A stretch of DNA of 7,289 nt from Parcubacteria group bacterium CG2_30_45_37 (GCA_001873515.1 MNZH01000036.1:1916-9204), one strand, 5' to 3'. Shown: positions 1 through 6,272, counted from the stretch's first letter. A program made the numbers and translations. The notes: a model not told the origin generated them from the letters alone.

Positions 1-1312
1 TTTTTAAGATAATGGACAGGTCCAGATAAATGGACCGGTTTTTTATGTAGAAGAGGTCGTATTGCAGTTTTTTCAAGCTGTCTTCGCGCGAAGGCGAATG
101 GTATTCGCCGGAAATTTGGTCCGAGCCGGTCAGGCCGGGCTTGACTAAAGTTCTTTGGGCGTAGAAGGGGATTAGCTTTTCCAAATTTGCCGCCAGTTCC
201 GGCCGCTCCGGGCGCGGGCCGACAAAACTCATCTCGTGCTTTAAAATATTAATCATTTGTGGCAGCTCATCAATTCTGGTTTTTCTTAAGAATCGGCCGA
301 AACCGGTGATGCGCGCGTCTCCGGCTCGGGTGGGTGAGCGGTCGTTACCCTCTTCTTTCATGGTACGGAATTTAATTAGCTTAAAGATTTTGTTATTTTT
401 ACCCATTCGCTCCATGACGAAAAATACCGGCCCCGAGCTTTCCAGTTTCACAACAACCGCGATGATTATCCAGAAAGGCAAGGTGATAGCGGCAATAAGC
501 AAAGCCAAAATAAAATCATAAACAAATTTGGCGCGGTCAGACCAGATTTTGCCGTTTTCATTCAAGTTTTCCAAGAACCACATTTGATTGACCGAGTCCA
601 AGGGAATTTTACCGGTGATGGTTTCATAGAAATTCGGCAAACTGACGTAATTTATCTGATAAGACAAGCAGTTGAAGAGCGCGGTTCTTAAATTTTCCGA
701 TTGGTGCGGGTCATGCGATAAGATGATGGTGTTGAGCTTATTATTTTTAATCAGCGCTTCCAGCTCGGCAATCGGTTTGACGCCCGGCAGGTTTTGGTTG
801 GCGTCATCGACAATAAAACTTAAATTATATCCCAGATGAGGCTTGTTTTCGAATTCATGGGCGATTTCCGCCGCTAAATTGTTATAGCCGACAATGCCGA
901 TATTGGCTTTGGGCAGATATGATTTAAGCGACCAGTTGTAAAAGTTGCGCCAAAGATAAAACAGGGCGGCGAAGATGATGATGAAAATAAATAAGTTGGT
1001 TTTTGGCGCGATGCCGATTTGCGGCGTTAAGTAGAAAAAAGCCACGGCCGCTAATCCGGCAATAACCAGCGAGCGGGCGCCTAACCGGTAAAATTTCGCG
1101 TTATTGACCGCTAAATTCAAATTGTACAAATTGGCGATGTAAAAAATAATTATCCAGAAGATGAAAATCGCGGTAAAGGGCCAAAAATGGCTGGACCAGA
1201 CTTTTTCGGAATATTCACCCCAGTATCTGATGATTAAAGTAAGATACAGGGAAAAATACAGGACCGAAATGTCCCCGCCTAAAAGTATTAATTTTTTTAA
1301 GTCATTATTCAT
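1..1312 (-). CDS. Polyprenyl-phosphate sugar-1-phosphate transferase (bacterial sugar transferase family), partial at its 3' end
   Basis: This membrane enzyme would move a sugar-1-phosphate from a nucleotide sugar onto undecaprenyl phosphate, the first step of exopolysaccharide or glycan assembly. The window shows 437 codons from the ATG at 1312-1310 with no stop; probably only 20-30 C-terminal residues are missing. Hydrophobic segments lie at about residues 8-28, 44-62, 79-96 and 106-121. A nucleotide-binding-like region follows (GIVGYNN, 139-145), then a further membrane segment (264-289) and the catalytic domain. Family motifs seen are KFRTM (314-318), the acidic pair in RIDELPQ (346-352), VGPRP (364-368), KPGLTG (391-396) and YDLFYIKNRS (418-427). 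This is the layout of WbaP/EpsL-type enzymes. The sugar and pathway cannot be told from here. It is transcribed divergently from holB. Confidence 0.93.
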   Translation of the reverse strand, partial: MNNDLKKLILLGGDISVLYFSLYLTLIIRYWGEYSEKVWSSHFWPFTAIFIFWIIIFYIANLYNLNLAVNNAKFYRLGARSLVIAGLAAVAFFYLTPQIGIAPKTNLFIFIIIFAALFYLWRNFYNWSLKSYLPKANIGIVGYNNLAAEIAHEFENKPHLGYNLSFIVDDANQNLPGVKPIAELEALIKNNKLNTIILSHDPHQSENLRTALFNCLSYQINYVSLPNFYETITGKIPLDSVNQMWFLENLNENGKIWSDRAKFVYDFILALLIAAITLPFWIIIAVVVKLESSGPVFFVMERMGKNNKIFKLIKFRTMKEEGNDRSPTRAGDARITGFGRFLRKTRIDELPQMINILKHEMSFVGPRPERPELAANLEKLIPFYAQRTLVKPGLTGSDQISGEYHSPSREDSLKKLQYDLFYIKNRSIYLDLSIILK

Positions 1313-1318
1313 ACCGCT

Positions 1319-1347
1319 ATAATACTAATTTTAGGTAAAAAAGTCAA
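1319..1347 (-). promoter_or_regulatory. Sigma70-type promoter of the sugar transferase, predicted leaderless
   Basis: Read on the minus strand, TTGACT (1347-1342) and TATTAT (1324-1319) are separated by exactly 17 bp. A start about 7 bp past the -10 falls at 1312, the A of the ATG, so the mRNA would have no 5' leader. The start site is inferred from spacing only. Confidence 0.7.
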
Positions 1348-1357
1348 TTTTTGACTT
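1341..1357. promoter_or_regulatory. Perfect inverted repeat joining two divergent -35 boxes
   Basis: AAGTCAA (1341-1347) and TTGACTT (1351-1357) are exact reverse complements separated by TTT. Each arm contains the -35 hexamer of one of the divergent promoters. Two polymerases could not occupy these at once, and the site could also be an operator for a dimeric regulator. The symmetry is seen; the function is inferred. Confidence 0.55.
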
Positions 1358-1379
1358 CTTTAATTTTAAAAGTTATAAT
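1351..1379 (+). promoter_or_regulatory. Sigma70-type promoter of holB, predicted leaderless
   Basis: TTGACT (1351-1356), a 17-bp spacer and a perfect TATAAT (1374-1379) are followed by six bases and then the ATG at 1386. The expected transcription start coincides with the start codon. It probably drives holB and perhaps the genes after it. Confidence 0.8.
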
Positions 1380-1385
1380 TTACTC

Positions 1386-2405
1386 ATGGCAAAGAGCAAA
1401 GCTAAATTAAGTTGGCCGTTAATCGGCAATGGCCATATTTTTGAATTTTTAGCCAAAAGCCTGGCTAAGGAAAATATTGCCTCCAGTTATATTTTTACCG
1501 GGCCGAGCGATTTAGGCAAAACCGCGGCGGCGCATTATTTCGCCCGCAGCTTGGTCTGCCAGTCCCAGGACCGAGAGGTTTTACCCTGCGGCCAATGCCC
1601 GGCCTGTGGGCAAGCGGCCAAGGGCCTTCACGGCGATATTTATTTAATAAAAAAACCGGCTGACAAAAAGAATATTTCCATCGACCAGATCAGGGACTTT
1701 ATCAGAAGCCTGGGCCTAAGTTCATTTTTAAATTCGTATAAAATCGGTATCATCAAGGGCGCTGACAGCTTAAGCGAAAGCGCGGTTAACGCCCTATTGA
1801 AAACCCTGGAAGAGCCGAAAATCAAAGTGGTGATAATTTTAACGGTTGATAGCTTGGAGGCTCTGCCCAAAACCATTATTTCCCGCAGCCAGATTTTAAG
1901 GTTTTCGCCGGTAGCGGCCGGCGCCATTTATGACGACCTGGTGAAAAATCACGGGGCGAGCCGAAGCCTGGCCAAGGACCTTTCCCGCCTGGCCGCCGGC
2001 CGGCCGGCGCTGGCCTGGAAATTCTTAGAGGATAAAGAATATTATGAAGACTATCGCGCCCGCGTCTCATCGTTCGGCGGTTTATTGAGTCCTGACATTA
2101 ACCAACGTTTCGGGGCGATTGAAAAAATTTTAAGCTCGGGCGCGGCCGGCCAAGAAGCGGTTGAGTCGGCCGTTAAGACAATTGATATTTGGCAGAATTT
2201 GACCAGAGATTTAATGCTCTTAGAATTAAGTTTGGCCGATTTAGTCCAGCACGAGGCTTTTTTAGAGGAGTTGGCGCCGCTGAAAAATAAGTTAAATCTG
2301 GCCGCGCTTTTAAATTTAACCGATATTTTAAAACGGACCAAGCTTTATCTCGGCGCCAACGTTAATCCTAAATTGGCGCTGGAAAGCCTGGCGGTGAGTT
2401 TCTAA
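1386..2405 (+). CDS. holB: DNA polymerase III delta-prime subunit
   Basis: This is a clamp-loader AAA+ subunit that helps load the sliding clamp during replication. At 339 aa it has the usual length. Residues 39-46 read GPSDLGKT, an intact Walker A (P-loop). A zinc-binding set follows with cysteines at 58, 68, 71 and 74. The conserved block ending LLKTLEEP (137-144) follows ADSLSESAVNA, and the sensor/arginine-finger motif is SRSQ (166-169), where many family members have SRCQ. The C-terminal third is helical, as expected for the clamp-loader collar. A DnaX (gamma/tau) subunit shares the P-loop and zinc module, but the length and the weak C-terminal similarity favour delta-prime. The ATG was chosen because the promoter -10 box lies six bases upstream. 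There is no Shine-Dalgarno. Confidence 0.88.
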   Translation: MAKSKAKLSWPLIGNGHIFEFLAKSLAKENIASSYIFTGPSDLGKTAAAHYFARSLVCQSQDREVLPCGQCPACGQAAKGLHGDIYLIKKPADKKNISIDQIRDFIRSLGLSSFLNSYKIGIIKGADSLSESAVNALLKTLEEPKIKVVIILTVDSLEALPKTIISRSQILRFSPVAAGAIYDDLVKNHGASRSLAKDLSRLAAGRPALAWKFLEDKEYYEDYRARVSSFGGLLSPDINQRFGAIEKILSSGAAGQEAVESAVKTIDIWQNLTRDLMLLELSLADLVQHEAFLEELAPLKNKLNLAALLNLTDILKRTKLYLGANVNPKLALESLAVSF

Positions 2406-2407
2406 TA

Positions 2408-2512
2408 TGTCATTGCGAGCCCCGAAGGGGCGCGGCAATCTCCGGTTCAATGGCACGTATGTAGATTTTAACCAGAGATTGCTTCGTCGCTTAGTCGCTC
2501 CTCGCAATGACA
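2408..2512. repeat. Palindromic intergenic repeat, copy R1
   Basis: A 105-bp element with perfect 12-bp ends (TGTCATTGCGAG and its complement). Inside the arms, CAATCTCCGGTT pairs with AACCAGAGATTG at 11 of 12 positions. The left arm holds its own hairpin, GCCCC-GAA-GGGGC (2419-2431). It starts 2 bp after the holB stop. No clear target-site duplication flanks it. Confidence 0.85.
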
Positions 2513-2540
2513 GCAAAAATTGAAAATTAATTAAAAATAT

Positions 2541-3626
2541 ATGCCTAAAAAGTTATCTTTAAAAGTAATATTACTGTTGCCGTTGGTCGCGCTGACCCTG
2601 TCCGGCTGCGGCTTGACGGTCACCTCTACTGGCTCAAGCGGCGCCGGCTCGGGCGGAGCGACTGACGGCGGCGTTTTTAAATCAACCAACAAGGGGAATA
2701 ATTGGCAGCAGCAGGTTTCCATCCAGACCGTGGGCCGCGCCAGAAATTTTGCCGCGGTTGACGTTAATGCTTTAGTCCTGGACCCCGGCGATAATCAAGC
2801 GATTTACGCCGGCAGCGTGGCCAATGGCCTATTTTACAGCTATGACTCCGCGGCCAGCTGGCAGGCGGCGGCCGGTTTAAGCGCGGCTACCATCAATGAC
2901 GTGGCCGTTGACCCGAAAAATAAGTGTGTAATTTATCTGGCCATGGACAACAAGGTTTTAAAATCAGCCGATTGCAATCGAACTTTGTCCGGAGTTTATT
3001 TTGACAACGATCTAACCGTTGAGATAACTGCCTTGGCGATTGACCTGGCCAACAGCAATAACGTCTTTATCGGCACCTCGCGCGGCGAAATAATTAAAAG
3101 TTCGGATGCCGGCTTAAGCTGGCGGACTTTAAACAGATTTAACGGCCAGGTGGACAAAATCGCCATTAACCCGTTTGACGCCAAGATTATGTTTGTCGGC
3201 ACCGACGCTAAAGGCGTCTTTAGAACAATGGACGCCGGCGCCAGCTGGGTAAGCTTGGCCGATAAGTTAAAAGCCTTTGATAATACTTTGCGTTTCTGCG
3301 ATTTGGTTTTGGCCAAAGAAGAAAAAACTAACGTATTTTTAGCCACCACCTACGGCTTGCTGAAATCAACCGATGATGGCGACAGCTGGTCCAAGCTGGA
3401 ATTAATCATGCCGGAAAAGGACGCCAAAATTAACGCCCTGGCGGTTAACCCGGCCAATGCCAAGGAAATATATTATGTCACCAACACCACCTTCTATCGC
3501 TCTCTGGACGGGGGCAAAAATTGGACTTCAAAAAAATTACCGACCAATCGCGCCGGTTCCGCCATCTTAATTGACCCGAAAGATTCGGCGATTATCTATT
3601 TGGCGGCGAAAAAAGCGAAAAATTAA
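2541..3626 (+). CDS. Predicted lipoprotein with a seven-repeat (BNR/Ycf48-like) beta-propeller
   Basis: I cannot name a specific function. The 361-aa protein starts with a lipoprotein signal: KK, a hydrophobic run (7-20), then the lipobox LSGC with the lipidated cysteine at 23. A Gly/Ser-rich tether (about 30-44) follows. The rest repeats a motif of the type G-x-hydrophobic-[KYR]-S-x-D-x-G-x-x-W near residues 44-55, 96-107, 138-150 (degenerate, no Trp), 183-194, 225-236, 272-283 and 317-328. Between repeats come NPxxxxxIY-like stretches (DPGDNQAIYAG, NPANAKEIYYV). Seven repeats fit one seven-bladed propeller of the BNR/sortilin/Ycf48 type. It should sit outside the membrane, possibly as a binding or assembly scaffold; Ycf48 assists photosystem II assembly, but that role is not implied here. 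Only a weak AT-rich sequence precedes the ATG, with no Shine-Dalgarno. Confidence 0.85.
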   Translation: MPKKLSLKVILLLPLVALTLSGCGLTVTSTGSSGAGSGGATDGGVFKSTNKGNNWQQQVSIQTVGRARNFAAVDVNALVLDPGDNQAIYAGSVANGLFYSYDSAASWQAAAGLSAATINDVAVDPKNKCVIYLAMDNKVLKSADCNRTLSGVYFDNDLTVEITALAIDLANSNNVFIGTSRGEIIKSSDAGLSWRTLNRFNGQVDKIAINPFDAKIMFVGTDAKGVFRTMDAGASWVSLADKLKAFDNTLRFCDLVLAKEEKTNVFLATTYGLLKSTDDGDSWSKLELIMPEKDAKINALAVNPANAKEIYYVTNTTFYRSLDGGKNWTSKKLPTNRAGSAILIDPKDSAIIYLAAKKAKN

Positions 3627-3629
3627 TGT

Positions 3630-3738
3630 TGTCATTGCGAGCGACCGAAGGGAGCGAAGCAATCTCACGTATGTCATCTTTGGACAAGAGGTTGATGTTC
3701 GTGAGATTGCTTCGTCGCTAACGCTCCTCGCAATGACA
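3630..3738. repeat. Palindromic intergenic repeat, copy R2
   Basis: A 109-bp element with the same perfect 12-bp ends as R1 and a long inner pairing (CGAAGCAATCTCACG against CGTGAGATTGCTTCG). The 10-11 bases between the paired blocks differ between the arms. It begins 3 bp after the lipoprotein stop and ends 8 bp before the frr ATG, so it fills nearly the whole gap. Confidence 0.9.
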
Positions 3739-3746
3739 TTATAAAT

Positions 3747-4301
3747 ATGAACAAATACATTCAAACGAAGCTTGGAGACTTTTCTAAGACGATTGATTTT
3801 TTTAAAAAAGACATTGCCAGCTTGCGGACCGGCCGGGCCAACCCCGGAGTTTTGGACGGAATTTTAGTTGAGGCTTACGGCGCCAAAACTCCCTTAGTCG
3901 GCCTGGCGTCGATTACCGTGCCGGAGGCGCGCAGCCTCGTTGTCTCTCCCTGGGATAAAAGTATTATCAAGGAAGTGGAAAAAGCCATTACCGCCGCCGC
4001 TTTAGGCTTGAACCCGGTGAATGAAGGCGCTCAAATCAGGCTGGTGGTGCCGCAATTGACCGAAGAAAACCGGAGAGAATTGGCGAAAAGATTAAGCGAA
4101 AAAATGGAAACCGGAAGAATTTCCCTGCGCCAGACCAGAGATGAAATTAAAGAAGCCATTGAAGCGGCTTTTAAAAATAAAGAAATTAGCGAGGACGATA
4201 AGTTCAGGTTCGTCAAGGAGCTGGACGAAGAAGTGTCGCGGCGAAACGACGAGTTAAAGAAAATTAAAGAAAAAAAAGAAGAAGAAATCATGACAATCTA
4301 A
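3747..4301 (+). CDS. frr: Ribosome recycling factor
   Basis: The cytoplasmic factor that, with EF-G, splits the post-termination ribosome. At 184 aa it has the standard length. The N-terminal long-helix and hinge region shows LRTGRANPGVLDG (26-38) and AYGAKTPL (43-50), then SITVPEAR and SPWDKSIIKEVEKAI, all typical of the family. The C-terminal helix has RRELAKRLSEKMETGRISLR; the usual VRNxRRDA block is replaced here by LRQTRDEIKEA. The tail is lysine- and glutamate-rich. The ATG lies 8 bp after repeat R2 with no Shine-Dalgarno, so initiation must be SD-independent or start from a transcript beginning very near. It is followed after 9 bp by rseP. Confidence 0.97.
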   Translation: MNKYIQTKLGDFSKTIDFFKKDIASLRTGRANPGVLDGILVEAYGAKTPLVGLASITVPEARSLVVSPWDKSIIKEVEKAITAAALGLNPVNEGAQIRLVVPQLTEENRRELAKRLSEKMETGRISLRQTRDEIKEAIEAAFKNKEISEDDKFRFVKELDEEVSRRNDELKKIKEKKEEEIMTI

Positions 4302-4310
4302 AATATTTTT

Positions 4311-5474
4311 ATGCTTTTGACCATAATTACTTTCATCATAGTTTTGTCCGTTTTGGTCTTCGCCCATGAGCTTGGGCATTTTTTAACCGCGCGCCGGTTC
4401 GGCGTTAAAGCCGAAGAATTCGGCTTTGGCTTTCCGCCGCGGGCTTTTGGCGTCTATAAAAATCCGGAGGGCAAATGGAAATTTGTCTGGGGAGGAAAAG
4501 AAGTGGCTGACTCGCCTGAAACGGTTTATTCAATTAACTGGCTGCCCTTGGGCGGTTTCGTAAAAATTAAAGGCGAAAATGGCGAAAATGAAAGCGAACA
4601 AGACAGTTTTGCTTCGCGTTCCATCGGGCAGCGAGCCATGATGCTGTCCGCCGGCGTGGTGATGAATATTGTTTTGGCGGCCATTTTAATCAGCGCCGGC
4701 TTTATGATGGGCCTGCCGCAGGCGCTGGACGGCTCCTTGGACTCTGGCGCGCGAATTAGCGACCGGAAAATTCAGGTGGTCCAGGTGGTAAAAAATTCTC
4801 CGGCTGAACTGGCCGGACTGCAACTCGGGGACACGATTTTAAGCATTGACGGCAATGAATTCGCCGATTTTGAGGAACTGCAGGCCTACGTCAACGCCAG
4901 AATCGGAAAAGTTCTGGATTATAGAATCGGGCGCGGCGCCGAAACGCTCGCGGAAAAAATTACGCCGGTCGTCATGGCGGAAACCGGCCGGGGCGGCATC
5001 GGCATCGCCATTTCGGAAATCGGCCTGGTCCGCTATCCCTGGCAGTTGGCGATTTGGCAAGGGGTTAAAACCACCCTGATTTTAACCTGGGCGATTATGG
5101 TGGCGTTTTATGAATTGATTAAAGGCCTGATTTTCGGCCAGGGCGTGACGGCTGATTTGTCCGGCCCGGTGGGCATCGCCACTTTGACCGGCCAGGTGGC
5201 GCGGCTGGGGTTTATTTATCTTTTGCAATTCACGGCTTTGCTTTCCATAAACTTGGCGGTGATAAATTTTTTTCCGTTTCCGGCGCTGGACGGCGGCCGG
5301 GTGCTGTTTTTAATCATTGAGAAAATCAAAGGCTCGCCAGTTAAAAAAGAGGTGGAAGGCGCGATTCACAATATCGGTTTTGCCCTGCTGATGGTGTTAG
5401 TGCTGGTCGTTACCTTTAGGGATATAAACAGGTTTAGCAACATCTTTAATAATATTTGGGATAAAATTTTCTAA
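4311..5474 (+). CDS. rseP: RseP-family site-2 membrane metalloprotease (M50)
   Basis: An intramembrane zinc protease that cleaves transmembrane segments of substrates such as anti-sigma factors or leftover signal peptides. The zinc site HELGH lies at residues 19-23 in the first membrane helix. The second motif, NFFPFPALDGG (319-329), supplies the third zinc ligand, Asp327. A single PDZ domain spans about 153-220 (NSPAELAGLQLGDTILSIDG), where E. coli RseP has two; one is common outside proteobacteria. Other membrane helices lie near 109-135, 250-275, 301-320 and 353-369. At 387 aa it has normal length. It sits 9 bp after frr, so the two are likely cotranscribed. TAAAAT (4299-4304), overlapping the frr stop, lies six bases before the ATG and resembles a -10 box, but no -35 is evident. 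The substrate is unknown. Confidence 0.95.
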   Translation: MLLTIITFIIVLSVLVFAHELGHFLTARRFGVKAEEFGFGFPPRAFGVYKNPEGKWKFVWGGKEVADSPETVYSINWLPLGGFVKIKGENGENESEQDSFASRSIGQRAMMLSAGVVMNIVLAAILISAGFMMGLPQALDGSLDSGARISDRKIQVVQVVKNSPAELAGLQLGDTILSIDGNEFADFEELQAYVNARIGKVLDYRIGRGAETLAEKITPVVMAETGRGGIGIAISEIGLVRYPWQLAIWQGVKTTLILTWAIMVAFYELIKGLIFGQGVTADLSGPVGIATLTGQVARLGFIYLLQFTALLSINLAVINFFPFPALDGGRVLFLIIEKIKGSPVKKEVEGAIHNIGFALLMVLVLVVTFRDINRFSNIFNNIWDKIF

Positions 5475-5476
5475 CC

Positions 5477-5584
5477 TGTCATTGCGAGCGACCATAGGGA
5501 GCGAAGCAATCTCACGAATGGCAAATTTGGTACAAAAGTTATTATACGTGAGATTGCTTCGTCGCTACGCTCCTCGCAATGACA
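5477..5584. repeat. Palindromic intergenic repeat, copy R3
   Basis: A 108-bp copy very like R2 in both arms, with the same 12-bp ends and inner pairing (AAGCAATCTCACG against CGTGAGATTGCTT). The 38-bp centres of R2 and R3 have equal length and agree at about two thirds of positions, so they share a common origin. It begins 2 bp after the rseP stop and ends 11 bp before the hpf ATG. Confidence 0.9.
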
Positions 5585-5595
5585 ATAATTCTTTT

Positions 5596-5943
5596 ATGCA
5601 ACTAAACATCAAAGCTACGAACTTAGAGTTAGCGCCGAATTTAAAGGACTACGTGCAGAAAAAAATGGACGCGCTGGATAAATATTTGGGCAAATTGAGG
5701 GTGGTGAGCGCCTATTTTGAGGTCAGCCGCACCACCAAACACCATCTTAAAGGTGAAATTTACTCGGCCGAAGCCAACCTGTCCTTGGGCAGCGATTTGC
5801 TTAGAGTGGAAAAGACCGAGAAAGACGTTTATAAAGCCGTTGATAAAGTCAGGGACCATTTGGAGTTGGTGATTAAAAAGTATAAAGATAAAAAAATAGA
5901 CCGGAAAAAGAAAAAAGTTAAGTTGGGAGAGATGATTGAGTAA
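5596..5943 (+). CDS. hpf: Ribosome hibernation promoting factor, short form
   Basis: A small protein of the HPF/RaiA (S30AE) family, which binds the decoding centre of the 30S subunit and silences ribosomes in starvation. From the ATG at 5596 it is 115 aa, the length of the short form without the dimerisation domain. It begins MQLNIKATNLELAPNLKDYV, the family's opening strand and helix, followed by KMDALDKYLGKL and a strand with YFEVSRT. Then comes GEIYSAEANLSLGSDLLRVE, then DVYKAVDKVRDHLE, and a very basic tail (about 94-109). An upstream TTG at 5482 would add 38 residues translated from repeat R3, so I reject that start. AATAAT (5584-5589) lies six bases before the ATG. HPF and RaiA cannot be separated here. 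Confidence 0.93.
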   Translation: MQLNIKATNLELAPNLKDYVQKKMDALDKYLGKLRVVSAYFEVSRTTKHHLKGEIYSAEANLSLGSDLLRVEKTEKDVYKAVDKVRDHLELVIKKYKDKKIDRKKKKVKLGEMIE

Positions 5944-5945
5944 CT

Positions 5946-6012
5946 TGTCATTCCCGCGACTTGCCCCGTTAAATGCGTAGCATATTTAACTGGGGAGGCG
6001 GGAATCCAGAAT
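5946..6012. repeat. Hairpin repeat of the CATTCCCGC...GCGGGAAT type, copy R4
   Basis: ATTCCCGC (5950-5957) pairs with GCGGGAAT (5998-6005). Between them an imperfect inner stem runs from CCCCGTTAAATGC to GCATATTTAACTGGGG (5964-5995). This is a different family from R1-R3, resembling the widespread ATTCCC/GGGAAT repeats (the core seen in neisserial dRS3). It begins 2 bp after the hpf stop. Confidence 0.75.
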
Positions 6013-6017
6013 CTCTT

Positions 6018-6058
6018 TGTCATTGCGAGAAGCCTGTAATCAGGCGACGAAGCAATCT
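6018..6058. repeat. Single-arm relic of the R1-R3 repeat, copy R5
   Basis: It opens TGTCATTGCGAG (6018-6029) and ends CGACGAAGCAATCT, matching one arm of R1-R3, but no second arm follows. The arm interior is a perfect local hairpin, GCCTG-TAAT-CAGGC (6032-6045), unrelated in sequence to the R1 hairpin at the same place. Confidence 0.75.
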
Positions 6059-6229
6059 ACGGTTAGCTGGTATAAAGACGCCAACTCAAACCCCCAAACC
6101 CCATGGTGATTTTTTAAATTATTTCATTTTAATAAAAAAGAAAAACCGCCAGTTAAAAGAATTTTTTGTTCAATTTAAACCTTACACCATAGCACATTTT
6201 TATAATTATGTCAAGAGGGCGGTTTCGCA
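6059..6229. other. AT-rich spacer with no supported gene
   Basis: I see no credible coding sequence. The stretch holds an outward minus-strand promoter (listed separately) and a widely spaced inverted repeat, AAACCGCC (6143-6150) against GGCGGTTT (6218-6225), which brackets it. A small palindrome, CACCATGGTG, is interrupted in this copy. A plus-strand open frame from 5973 to 6233 is mostly translated repeat and is not supported. Confidence 0.6.
6186..6214 (-). promoter_or_regulatory. Sigma70-type promoter on the minus strand with no gene behind it
   Basis: On the minus strand a perfect TTGACA (6214-6209), a 17-bp spacer and TATGGT (6191-6186) predict a start near 6179. The transcript would run back through R5, R4 and the 3' end of hpf. 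No convincing minus-strand coding region follows; the longest small frame noticed there encodes 13 residues. Confidence 0.55.
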
Positions 6230-6258
6230 TTGATTTTTTACTAAATAAGTAGTAGAAT
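6230..6258 (+). promoter_or_regulatory. secA: Possible upstream promoter of secA (P1)
   Basis: TTGATT (6230-6235), a 17-bp spacer and TAGAAT (6253-6258) predict a start near 6265. That would give a leader of about 40 nt containing the hairpin at 6273-6286. Confidence 0.5.
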
Positions 6259-6272
6259 TAAGATGTTTTAAT

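Noticed and set aside
306..521. Plus-strand open frame of 71 codons opposite the sugar transferase
   Set aside because: It lies antisense to the catalytic domain, whose motifs clearly mark the minus strand as coding.
1386..2405. holB region as DnaX (gamma/tau)
   Set aside because: The P-loop and zinc cysteines are shared, but the protein is only 339 aa and the C-terminal part fits delta-prime better.
2328..2516. Minus-strand open frame across R1
   Set aside because: It is repeat R1 plus the antisense of the holB end; no domain features are visible.
3567..3764. Minus-strand open frame across R2
   Set aside because: The peptide (VIARSVSDEAISR, LLRSLRSLAM) is the typical translation of this palindromic repeat, and the frame overlaps the ends of two well-supported genes.
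2408..5584. R1-R3 as insertion sequences
   Set aside because: At 105-109 bp they have no coding capacity, and I could find no clear target-site duplications; a non-autonomous palindromic repeat fits better.
5482..5595. TTG start giving a 153-residue HPF
   Set aside because: The added residues are repeat R3 translation, while the ATG at 5596 begins exactly at the family's conserved first strand.
6100..6112. CCATGGTGATTTTTT as a terminator
   Set aside because: The stem is too short and imperfect to support a call.
5973..6233. Plus-strand open frame of 86 codons
   Set aside because: Its N-terminal half is translated R4 and R5 repeat (NWGGGNPES, CHCEKPVIRRRSN) and the rest is AT-rich spacer with no family resemblance.
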